Below are positions 23,648 through 35,000 of a stretch of DNA of 64,000 bases, in pieces. A program made the translations under genes and the position numbers. The notes beneath the pieces were generated by a model that worked only from the letters and a program-made list of their open reading frames with translations, made no database searches and was not told the DNA's origin. This DNA comes from Phalacrocorax aristotelis (lineage: Eukaryota; Chordata; Aves; Suliformes; Phalacrocoracidae): positions 9,121,682 to 9,185,681 of the forward strand of contig NC_134288.1 of the NCBI RefSeq assembly GCF_949628215.1. The letters run 5' to 3'. Numbering within the stretch: position 1 is the stretch's first letter; each line of letters begins with the position of its first letter.

Positions 23648-23665
23648 TGACCCAGTCCGTGACCC
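23648..23665 (-). promoter_or_regulatory. Direct repeat of nuclear-receptor half-sites (DR6)
   Basis: TGACCC at 23648-23653 and 23660-23665 are GGGTCA half-sites on the minus strand with a 6-bp spacer. They lie 84-101 bp upstream of the small secreted gene's ATG. Steroid or retinoid receptor control is an inference. Confidence 0.3.
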
Positions 23666-23719
23666 AGTGCCTGGCACGCTCCGTCTGAGCGTGAACCCCC
23701 CCGTCCCCTCCCTCCCATG

Positions 23720-26700
23720 GGCTGCTGCTACTGGACAAGCCATGCGGGGAGGCAAGAAGGTGGTGCTGCTCAGTGCTGGGCTCTGTGCAGCCCTGAGAGA
23801 GCCATGCTGTGCCACGCCATGCCATGCTGTGCCGCAAGAAAAGAGCAGCCGGTGCAACTTCCTGATGTGGGGGACAGGTATAGGCAAGGTGGCAGCAAGA
23901 GGCTGGGAGACCCCAGTGTGAGGCTGGCCCTGCGGAGGCAAAGGAGGTGGCTCCCCGGCCGGGTGCTGTGGAGCAGCTCGTGGTGTCCTGGCAGCTCTCC
24001 GGGCATTGTTCTGCCTCCAGGAACAATCGCTGGCTCCCAAGGGACGTCCCGTGACCGGACACGGTCCACAGTCCCGTGCTGCCACAGACCCCTCAACCCT
24101 GCAGATCCCGGCCAGCCGGTGCCCACCAGGCCCCACGCCTTGGGGTGGGAACTGGGGGCCAGGACTGGCCGGGGGGTGCAGGACCCCAAAGCTGAAGGCA
24201 AGGAGCCAGAAGCTGCATGGAGGCTCTGCCTGGGCACCGGGACTGCAGGGCCATAACACTGGGCCCCACGTCCTCACCAGAATTGGGACAGGTGCCCAGG
24301 TCCCTGTCACATGGTGCGGAGCGGCTTTTTGCCTCCCGCTCCCTTCCACAGGGCTGGTGGGACCTGCCATCCTGGCCTCTGCGGCCACCTGCTGCTAGGG
24401 CTCCGGGCATGGGCGTGGATCTGCACCAGCACCGTTGCTCAGACAGACACAGCCCTTTCTGGGGTCTGGCTGTGCTTCCCACCTGTGGCTCTGCCTGTGC
24501 CCAGAGCCCCATGGCAATTGCTTGGGCCCTCGCTTTCCTGGGGGGCCCCAAAGCTGCCCCCAACACTGTGCTGAGATGTTGCATGTCCCTGGGGCTGGAC
24601 CGTGCCAGCACTGTGTGGGGCAGCAGATGGGTCTGCTGGTGTGGCGTGTCACAAGGATGGAGGCACTGGAGCTGCCAGGGCTTTCCCTGCCGGCTCCCTT
24701 CTGGGAGTGCCTGTCCCTGGGAGAGGCAGGAGGGCTCTGGCATGCTTGGCCAGGCAGGCTGCCTGCATGTGTGTGTGTGTGCACGTGCAATCCAAGCCAG
24801 ACAGGCGTGGACACGTGTGCATGCGTGTGCAGTCCACACTCTTTGTGTGTGTGCGGGGATTTGTACAGTCTATGCTGCCTGTGCATGTGCCACCTCTAAA
24901 CTGTGTGTGCCCATCTGCAGTCCAGGCTGGCTGGGTAGCATCACGCGCTTGCCAGCAGCCGGCTACATGGGGACCCTCTCCCATCCGAATGTCCCCATGT
25001 GCGGGACAGAGGTGACGTGCAGGTGGGATTACCTGTCCCAGGAGCACAAGGAGCCACAAGAAGAGGAGCAGTGGGGAGTGCTGGTTCCACTGTGCCAGGG
25101 TGTCCCTGCTCCCCATAGGGGCTGCCTCTGTCCCTGTCCCTGGGTGGGCAGTGGGGGCAGTGCCTGGCTTCTGTCAGCCCTAGGGAGCGTTGGTCCTAAC
25201 AGGCCAGCAGGCTCTGTGTGGGGCCAGCCAGGACACGCCACAGCCGGGACACCCGCTCTGCCCGTCGGCTCCCCCAGCCCCTCTCCTGCCGCACACCCGG
25301 GCCAGGCAGGAGCATCATCCTTGTGGCACAACCCTGTACCTGTCCCCAAGCCCGTCCATGCTTGGTGCTCACCCTGGGAGGTGCCACATTCCTGGGTGCT
25401 CCCTGGGCTGGGCTGCCTCAGTCGCTGTTTCCGCCACAGTGGAGGCCTGGCCGGCAGCTCTGCCCCGCGTGGCTGCGCCCATTACTCACGCTGCACGTCC
25501 ACAGCCACGTGAGCTGGACACGGCAGCAGGGCAGGGGTCACCGACACAGGTTCCCCGTGGGGTGTGGTTTTCTGTTGTGTGCAAACCCCAAGGTCTGCCT
25601 GGAAGCAGCCCCCGCCCCTTGCCCCCTGCGGTGCCCTGAACCCCAGCACCCCTGGGACCGTCTCCTGTGTCCACTGTGGCGTTTCCCCCACCTGGCCACG
25701 GCATTACCACTGGTGCAGGGACAGAAGGGACTGCTCTGGAAGATGATGTCATTTGTTACAGTGATCACCTGGGTGGCTGAGATACCATGGAGAGATAGCA
25801 GGGAAAAATGTAGCCCCGGTAGATTTTGATGCTGTGCCCTGCCCTCCTGTGGGGTGTGGGGCTGGGAGTTTTGGTGTCACTGGGAATGTCCTGGATGGCT
25901 CAAGGTTGTGGGAGACATGCTTAGGATGGCTGCTGGGCCACAGCCCCAGGACCACCACAGTCCCCATGCAGGGGTCCCCTTCCTGCTGCCTGCCCTGACC
26001 CTGTGCCCCCTGGTTGCCACCAGCATGTCCCTCCGGCTTTGCTCCTGCCCTGCTCAGGCTTTGCCACCTCTCTGTGTCCCATGAACACTGCCAGGGTCTC
26101 CATCCTGGGGCTTCAGAGGAGGAGCAGGGAAATGCTGTGGTGGGGCATGGGCGGGTTGCGGCACCTCCCTCCAAACCCCACCCTGGGTCCCACTTTCCTG
26201 GCCTCTCCCCATGGAGCTTTCCTCGCCCTCCACTTCCCCCTTGGGACAGTAATTACAGCAGTAATTAGGAAGACAATTATTCCTTCTGAATGGGAACAGC
26301 TTAATCTGTTTCTCCCTCCTTTTGGCAGGTTTCATCCCACATCCGCCCACAGGTGCCAGCAGGATACCGGGGACCCGCCTGCCACCCGGCCCAGCACCGG
26401 GAGCCCTGCGCCACAGTGGGTCTGACCCCCAGCTGGGAGCGGGGCAGGCTGTGAGCTGTGTCCAGTCCCCAGGGTATGCCCCTCACACTGGTGCGATGCA
26501 GCTGCTGGACCCCAAGCCCCTGCCAGGAGCAGGGGGCTGCCAGAGGGGACAGGGCATGGCTCTGCACAGGCAGTTCCCTGGGAGGGGAGCGGGTGAAGGG
26601 GATGGCCCCAGAATGGGAGAGGTTGATGAGATGGGCAGCAAATGGTGGATGGTGCCTGCGGAGTAGGAAGAGGACAGGAACATCACTGTCCTGTGGGACT

Positions 26701-27040
26701 TCCCTTCCACAGCACTGATGGTTGGCAGGTGAGGTGGTACCCATGGGCCTAGCCATGGGACTGTCCTGCCTGGGATGCCCTCCATCGCTGGCTCATCCCA
26801 AGGGGGCTGTGAATGGGCGCCGGCAGCGTCCCCAGCCCAGCCTGGGCATGCCACTGCTGCCTGGCAGGGCTCCCTGCGGGCAGTGCTGGAGCAGCCGTCC
26901 TGTCCTACCGGTCCCCCCAGCTCAAGGGCTGTGGCTGGGATGCCGCTGGGGAGGCCGGGCCCTGCCTGGGTGCGGCTTTTTTACCCACATGGCAGGAATT
27001 AGTTGGGCTCGGGCACCAGCCCTGCTCCCTCCGCCCCACT
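23720..27040. other. Intergenic stretch without a recognisable gene
   Basis: G+C-rich sequence in which no open frame shows a known domain. A TG-rich patch lies at 24766-24865. An A+T-rich island with two gtaatta motifs lies at about 26240-26320 and looks like a conserved non-coding element. Confidence 0.45.
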
Positions 27041-27100
27041 GGCGCACCTTAAATCCCAGCCCGCCGCACCCAGGACCCAGACCTGGCTGCCCAGGGCACC

Positions 27101-28123
27101 ATGGAGCTGCCTCCTGGCCACCTCCTCCTCTTCCTCCTCACAGCCCTGCTCCCCTTTGCTGCATGGTCTGGCCCAGCCCTGCACACTGCTGGAAGAGAGG
27201 AGCCGGGGATGGGTGAGTGTGTCTGGGGCACATGCCGGGGACAGGGATGCTCTGGGTGCTGCTGTGCCCGGTGATCCCCGCTGCTCTGTGTGGTGCTGGG
27301 TGTCTGCAGGGGCATGGGGCTGTGGGCAATTGGGGTCCATCCCTGGGGTGCTGGGGGGCAGCTCAGCACCCTGCTCTGCGGCCCTCCCCAGCATCCCAGC
27401 TGCTGTGTCCCACAGCAAAGCCTGGGTACTGCTACCACATCCCAGAGGTGGAGGACCCGCTGGATGAGGACTGTGGCGCCTGCCGCAGGAACGCCTCCTG
27501 CTCCCACTGCACCAGTGACGCCGGCTGTCCTGGTGCCACCAAGTGCTGCCCCAGCAAGTGTGGCTACACATGCCAGGAGCCGGTGCTGGGTGAGGGCTCG
27601 GTGCTGCGGTGGTGGGGCTCTGGAGCGGTGGTGTGGTGAGCACAGGGGTGGGTGAGAGGAGGGGTGCACCAAGCAAACTGGGAAGGGGGTTCCCTGGGGT
27701 GCCCCCGAGCTCTTGCTGGGTCCTGCAGACCGGGGGAGAGCACGACGCTGTACAGTGGGGGAGCACCCATGTTGCTGGTGCACGGGGCCATGGGGCAGGC
27801 AGGCACAGAGCTGTCTGCCAGCGGGAAATTTTTGGTGATGAGAGGGGACCGGAGCTGTGAAGACTTCTCTGAGGGCTCTGGGAGTGCCAAGCCTGGCAGT
27901 GTCCCCATCCCATCCCTGGCTCAGCCTGTCCCCCTTGGACGGCGCAGATTTCTGCTACCTGCCCTCCGTCTGCGGGAGCTGCAAGGCGCTCTTCCGCCGC
28001 TTCTTCTTCAATGCCTCCAGCCAGCAGTGCGAGGAGTTCATCTACGGTGGCTGTGGTGGCAACAGAAACAACTTTGAGACCAAGAGCGAGTGCTTCCAGG
28101 CCTGCTCCCATGTCGGTAACTAG
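27101..28123 (+). CDS. Secreted WAP-Kunitz protease inhibitor (EPPIN-like)
   Basis: Three exons (27101-27212, 27416-27589, 27948-28123) join in phase 1 to 153 residues. Exon 1 codes a signal peptide (MELPPGHLLLFLLTALLPFA). Exon 2 codes a WAP domain starting AKPGYCYHIPEVEDP and containing GCPGATKCCPSKCGYTC; it has ten cysteines instead of eight. Exon 3 codes a Kunitz domain, DFCYLPSVCGSCKALFRRFF then IYGGCGGNRNNF. Its P1 residue is Lys, so trypsin-like targets are expected, and it has an extra cysteine at position 11. NAS is a possible glycosylation site. WAP followed by Kunitz is the EPPIN layout, and EPPIN lies in this syntenic region in mammals, but one-to-one orthology cannot be proven here. 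A CTTAAA box sits at 27048-27053. Confidence 0.88.
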
Positions 28124-28539
28124 ACATGTGCCATACGCCGTGTGCTGCGTGCTGTGTGCTGCGGCCGGTGGATGCTCCTGGCCCCGGCAATGCCCAGCCT
28201 GGCCCCGCTCCTGACCCCTGGTCTCTTAGTTCTAGGTGCCTGATAGTGCCGGCCCAGGGAGCGCAGTGGCCTCTGCATGGCCCCTGCCTGGGGGAAGCTG
28301 CTGCCAGCGGCCACGTCCCCATCCCTGCAGGGAGCCATTCCCTGTGGGGCTGGTGGCGAAGAGCGCTGCTGCCCAGGGTGGCCGTGCCAGGGGCTGTGGC
28401 TTGCCTGGGATTGTTCGCTGGCCAGAGGGCAGGGATGTGCGCCTACGGTGGCATGGCTGCCCCCTCTTGCGCCGTGGTGCACCGCCAGAGAAGCCAGGCC
28501 CTCCCCTGGGGCTGTGACACTTCAATACAAGGACAGGTC

Positions 28540-29070
28540 CTTGGATGAGTACGTCTGGGTCGTGTCCTTCCAGCCCATGCAGGCAGGAGCAGGCAGTGCC
28601 CATCCCTCTGGGCTGCCCCTCCCTCCTTGCTGGGTCCGGGCGGTGGGTGCCTTTAGCAGCACTGCATGGCAGCCCCAGGGCTTGCCCTGGCCACCACCCC
28701 GCAGCTTCCGCTGCCTCTGGGTGGGCTCCCAGCCCTGGCTCTGCCCTCAAGTTTCTGATGTGACCTGGCTGGGAGCTAAAGTGACCTAACCGAGAAGAAA
28801 TGACCCCTGTCTGGACGGATGCCATGGGTGGTGCCTGTCCTGCAGCCTGTCCCAGACCCCAGGCTGTGCCTGCACTGCGTCGCTGGCCCCGTTGCACCGA
28901 CACCAGCGTGAGCTGAGCTCTCTGGCCCCAGACCTGGTGGGACCATCCCTTCCCTGGCGAGTCCCAGGTGAAGCTGGGGCTGCTCCCAGAGCATGAGGGG
29001 CTGTCCCAGGGCCTGGTGGGGCCAGCCCGGCACTGCCAAGACCTGGAGGCAGCTGGAGGTTACCTTGCAC
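28540..29070. other. Gap between convergent WFDC genes
   Basis: Between the WAP-Kunitz gene and the minus-strand WAP array I see no exon. An AATACA variant at 28524 may serve as the poly(A) signal of the WAP-Kunitz gene. Confidence 0.35.
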
Positions 29071-29074
29071 ATGC

Positions 29075-29080
29075 TTTATT
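29075..29080 (-). terminator. Poly(A) signal at the end of the WAP-exon array
   Basis: AATAAA on the minus strand, downstream of the last WAP-like exon. The terminal coding exon between 29090 and 29480 could not be resolved. Confidence 0.6.
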
Positions 29081-32000
29081 GCTGGAGGTGGTGGGAGGGG
29101 ACAGGCCAGATGGGACTCGTGACCACTCGATATCCCCTAATGAAGGTGTCTTCCTGCCATGGATCTGCTGCTTTCCTGTCACACAATGTCTGAAAAGGAG
29201 GACGTGCTTTTAGGGAGCCCTGAGGCTGCAGGGGCCAGGGATTCCCAGACATGGTTGCAGCTGAGCATGGCCAGTTCTGGCAAGAGCTTCCTCCCACTCC
29301 GTGTCCCTTCGGGTCCCCTCGCTCTGAAGGCGTGTCTCTACCGGGAGGAGAGAGATGGTGCAGTAGCAGGAGCCTGCCCTGTGGTGATGCGGAGCCAGAA
29401 GCATGCTGAGGGCTGTGCTCTTCATGCAGCTCTGGCACCCCACATGCCCTGGTGCCAGCCCTGGCTCTGTGACCCTGAGCCCCCTTACCACTAGGCACCC
29501 ATGTGCAGATGTGGTTGCAGCCATTGCTGCAGCACTTGTGTCCCCAGGGGCACTCCTCATCGAGGCTGCACAGGTCCAGGCACATTCCATGGTCCCTGGG
29601 GATAGGGCACGCTCCTCTCTGCCTGCAAGGCAGAGCACCCTGCTGTGGAGCACCCAGCTGGTGGGCACCACGGGGCTCCCGGGGCAACACCTGGGTCCTG
29701 GCTGGCTGAGCTGCATCTCTTGTCCGGGGATGTCCATACAGGCATGGCCGCAGCAGGTGCAGGTGCACCTCTGTCCCCAGGGACACTGCGAGTTGGCCTC
29801 GCACTCCTCTGCCAAGCAGTGCTGCTTGGCACTGCATGGTGGCACAACTGCAGTGTCATGCTCTGCGGGCAGGAGAGGACAGTCACGTGGCAGCTCTGAG
29901 CTGAGGCTGTGCATGCTCATCACTTGCCTGGAAAGAGGCGGAGGCATGGAAAGAAGGATGGGGGCAGGTTATGTCCTTGGAGTGGGGAGGGTAGAGGATC
30001 CTGTGGGCACAGCCGGCTCAGCAGCCACTGGCATGGGGCTCCAGTGCGGTGATGACACAGGATCTTCAATGGGGAGGGAGGGTGGGGCAGGATGCACCTG
30101 TGGGGACAGTGCTGCGGAGACCCCAGGCTCTGTCCCCACTGGGCTCAGCTGGGCAAGGGGACCTGCGCTCTGGTGCAAGGGGCTGACTTTGCGGAGAGGC
30201 TGGTGTGCAGATGTGGCCATAGCCATTGCTGCAGCACTTGTAGCCCCAGGGACACTCCTCATCAAAGATGCATAGGTCCAGGCATGTCCCCCCCTCCCTG
30301 GGGATGGGGCACACTCCCACTCTGCCTGCAAGGCAAGCATCTGCTGGGGACACCCAGCTAGGGGCACCCCACCATGGGGCACCCTGGGGTGGTCCTGCAC
30401 AACTCCTGGGGGCCTTGCTAGCTCTCACCTCTAGGGATGTCCATACAGATGCGACTGCAGCCAGTGCTGGTGCATCTCTGTCCCTGGGGGCATAGTGAGT
30501 CGGCCTGACACTCCTCCATGCACTGGCCCCTGGCCCTGTCCCAGCTCTCTGCAGGGCCATAGCAACCTGCTGTCAGCCAGCCACCCTAGGGGTCTGGTGG
30601 CCGGCTCCCCCCAGGCAGGCTGTGCCCGCTACCTCTGGGCATGGCAATGCACTCCCAGCTGCAGCCGGTGTTGCAGCATTTCTCCTCTTGCCAGCAGACG
30701 CTCTCATCCAGGCACCAGCTTCTGTGTCTGCACTGGTGGTCCCAGCATGGCTCTGCCCAAGGGCACTCCCCGGGGTGCTCTGTGGGAGGAGGGGAGGCAG
30801 GTGAGGGTGCAGGGTTCCCACACATCCAGCCCTGCTCATGTGCAGCTGTCCCGTGCTGGTGGCTGGGCTGTCAGCACTCACCTCTGGCAGGGCAGGTGCA
30901 GCGCATTGTGCAGCCAGAGAAGCAGCATTTCTCCTGCTGGGGACAGTCCCTGTCGTGGGTGCAGAAGTCCTCTGTGCATGTCTCCAGCATCTGCTGTGGC
31001 ATAACCTTTGGGCACTTGCCGGGTTTGTCTGAGAGGGTCTGAAGGGGCAGCAGAGCCAGGGGCAAGCACCTCCCTGCACTGTGGGCACCTGCCTTCCGGG
31101 GGCTGTGAGGTATCCTGATGGCTGCACCCCAGGAGGTCTGAGCGCCTGCAACAGCACTGCCCCACATCTTGCCCTGCAGGTTTGCCAGTGTGCTTGGTGG
31201 CATACGGCACCGCCGCCCCAGTGACTGTCTCCTCACCTCATTTGGGGGCCAAGCACACGTGGCCACATCTGCTGCTGCAGGACTCCTCAGACCCTGGGCA
31301 CTGCCAGTCCCCAGAGCAGGTGGTGCTGTGTGGGGCCATAGTGGTCAGCACCTCCTCGGCCTGGGGGGCAGGAGGCAGTGGGGCTGGGGGCACAGGGGGC
31401 AACGGCAGGTCTCCCCCACCCAGACATGCAGCCCCAGAGCTGTGGGGAGACTCCTGCCTGCTGCTTCCCTGCCCCTGCCCTGCCCAGCATGGGGCTGAGC
31501 AGCTCGCACCTCAGGATGGGGGCAGGCAGGTGTAGTCACAGCCATGCAGGCAGCACTTCTTGCCGGGTCACTCAGCATCATGCTGGCACCAGGCTTTGCA
31601 GTCATAACTGGGGAACAGCCTGGCGCAGACTGGGCAAAAGCTGGCCTTCCCTGCAAGACATGGCACAGTGTGGCTGCAGTGCCCCCAGGATGGCAGCACA
31701 GACCCACAGCACATCCCGGCTGCCCACATGGGGGACACAGTTCCCTTGGCATCACCGCCCCCTCACCACCATGGCCCTGGGTGCACCAGGCACTGTAGCA
31801 CTGCTCTGCCCTGCAGCAATGCTGCAGCATCTCCTCCAACAGGAACAACAGGGTGGCACCAGTCCTCTCTGCCGAGGCACACAGGGGCTGTGGAGAGGAG
31901 CCTCCCATGCCCCTGTGACTCACCAGATTCAGCCTCCCCTGTGTCCCACCTTGGTGCTCAGCACTGCACAAGCCCACACACTGGCCACCACAGCACATGT

Positions 32001-35000
32001 CCCTGCCGTCACAGTCTCCATCACTCCGGCACCTCATCCCCGCCTGCCAGGGTGGCGCAGCCAAGGAGGTCCCTGCGAGGCAGACAGCTCGTGGCTACAT
32101 GTAGGGCCAGGGATGCCAGCAGGGACTGGGACACATCTGTCCCCTCCGTCAGTCCTGGGATCCCACCCAGCCCCACTCCACACTCTGCTGCCCGAGCTCT
32201 CACTGGGACAGCACCAAGGAGGCAGCGTGGCACTGCCCGGCTCCTGCCCAGGCTGCGGCACTCGCCTCCTGCCTCAGCATGTCACTCTGGGCTGCTCCGG
32301 TGCCGGCAGCATGTCTCTGGATGCTGGCAGTTCCCATCCCCAAGGCAGCTCTTCCCCTGATGCCACTCTGCAGCGCAGGCAGCAGTGGGGCTGGGGCAGC
32401 ATCTGCCCTGCACAGGCGGAGGAGTCCCAACTGTGGCATGGGGCAGCTCGGCACTGGCATCCCTGAGGTGGCTGGGGTGCAGGTCACTGGGGGTCCCAGC
32501 CCAGGTAGGTTCCTGCAGCCCTTCCCTTCCACTTTGCTGGGGTCCCTGTCCCCTTGGCTCCTGGCACTGCTCAGAGGCACGGCCATGGGGACCAGGGTGG
32601 ACAGAGCTGTCGAAGCTCCAGGGCAGCTCCTGCCACCCTCACCTGGGCTGTGTGTGTGCCACTCCCGGCTGCACCACTGGTGACAGCACACCTCGGATGG
32701 GGGGCAGTCCTGGTCCTGGTGGCAGCTCTGCTGGTGGTGTGGCTGTGGGGTGGCTGCAGCATGGCTGGCATCCTCTGTGCCATGGAGCAGGGCACGGCTG
32801 GCAGTGCCAGCCAGGAGGTGAGAGCAGGACGGTGGCCTTGCTATCCCATCCTTCCCTGCTCCAGTGCCCACCTGGGAACCATGCAGTGGGTCCCCACCCT
32901 GGCCCCTCTCTGCCTGTCATTGGTAATGCCCCGGTGGCACTGGGGCCTCGAGCACTATGACCCCCTGTGCATGTGTCCACATGATGCCGATGCACGGCCA
33001 AAGCTGCAGTCTTGCCGGCAGTGCTCGCCTCCTGGCACCGTGTCAGCATGAGGCCCCAGCGCAGGGAGGGTGTGGGGTGGGGGCAGCGCTGGCCCCTGGC
33101 ACAGCCAGGCTCGCTGTGCAGCAGGGCCAGGCAGGTGAGCCCGCAGGCCAGGGGCAGCACTTGGCACTGCCAGGGCAGTCAGTGTCCTGGGCGCAGGGGT
33201 CCCGGCGCAGCAGGTCACTGCCCAGCGGGGAGCTGGCGGGGCAGGTGCCAGGTTTCACTGGGAGCAGCAGCGAGACATTGGGGACAGGCAACGGCTCTCC
33301 TGCCAGCCCCAGCAGAGCCCACCCCGGTGAGCATGGGGCACGGAGGCCCCTGTTGTGCCACACACCTCTGCCTCAGGGTGGCTGCAGCCCCTTGGCATCA
33401 CCCCTGGTCCCCAAGCCACAGCCCTGCCCGTGCTGCCTGTCCCGTCCCGTCTCACCAGCCAGGGCTCCTGGCAGGCAGTGGCGGTCACAGCTGCTGTTGC
33501 AGCATTTCTGCACGTCGGGGCAGTCGCTGTCGCCTTGGCACTGCTTCCAGCACGGCCCCGCTGGCCTGGGCTGCGCTGCAGGGCACTCCCCAAGTTTGGG
33601 CTGGTCTGGCAGAGCAGAGCAGGCGCAAGGCTTCAGTATCCCCAGTAGGCTGCCCTGCCCACCCTGGGGCTCCCTGGCCCCTCACCGTGGTCCACATATG
33701 CCTGGCACCCAGCAGCTGTGTCCTGGCACTGGGTTTCTCTGGCAGCTGCCAGGAGCTGCTGATGTAGGGGAAGCGGTGTGCGGCTGCCCCAGGAGCCCAT
33801 GGCGGCAGGGAGGTGGCAGACATCTACAGCATGGAGGGGCCCACGGCCATGTCATGGTGAGTCTTACCCTGCACTGGCTCCAGGCAGGCAAGGCCACAGC
33901 CCAGCAGGCAGCACTTCTGTGCTCCCAGGCAGTCCTTGTCCTCCAGGCAGGGGAAGGAGCACAGGTAAGAGCCCCTCGGGGGCAGCCGCTGGGCAGGCAC
34001 CGGGTTTCTCTGCAATGCCAAGTGGTGTGGGGCTGAGAGGCAAGGGTGCACTAGCAATGTCCCAGGGCAGTGCTGGGAAACCTGCTCCTGCTGGACCCCC
34101 TCTGCCTGCCCCTGGCTGGACCCCACCAGGTGGTCTGTCCTGAACCCCTCCACATGCCCCATGCCTGCCTTGGAAACCATGGCTTCCAGCAGCGCACAAA
34201 GGGCTGCTCCATGGCAATGGGGATGGCACAAGGTTGGGGACAGGGACAGAAGAGGAGTGTGCTAGCTGCCCCGGGACAGATGGGTGCTGGTGGCCATGCC
34301 ACAGTGCCATACCTTCTGCCAGGGGGGTGCAGCGGAGCTGGCACTCCCAGGAGCAGCACTTGTGCCATCTGGGGCAGCTGGAGTAATTAGCACAGAGTGG
34401 GGGCTCCAGAAGCAGGCAGTGTATGAAGTCCTGTGGGCAACTCCCTGGCTTCTGGGGTTCCCCTTAGGTGGGACAGCAGCATCAGGGCAGCACCAGGCAG
34501 CAGGTCTGCTTGGCCTCTATTCCCTGGGGAGCAGGTCATGGGTCCTACCTGCGGGGGACAGGGGACCAGAGCAGGGAGTGCAGCCTGGAGAGCAGGTTCC
34601 TGGCAGGAGTCTGGCCTCTCGGGGCCCCAGTCTAGGGGCCTGGCTCACAGTGATCCTCTCTCGCTGGCACAGCAGCGCCTGGCCGATGGCAACAGCCAGG
34701 GCTGCCAGAGAGAGCCTGGGGTGCGAGCAGGCCTGCTGCCATGGCAGGAGAGGCTTTGTTGGAGTGGGGCTGGAGACTCCCCTGCAGCACGTCCCTGGAG
34801 CTGCCATACCCCCACATCGAGACCTGCACAGCACAGCAGGGCACAGCACAGGAGGGCACAGCATGGCATGGGACGGGACTGTGTGATCCCTCGCAAGGCA
34901 GTGAGTGCCGCAAGAAGTGTCTCTGGCCCTGCCAGGGAGAAGACAGCACTGAGCCAGCAACAGCTGGAAGTCAGGGTCCATCCCTGAGCATCCTGCCGCC

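Noticed and set aside
24217-25512. 431-residue plus-strand open frame
   Set aside because: Composition is Cys/Trp/Gly/Pro-rich translation of G+C-rich DNA with no domain and no splice support.
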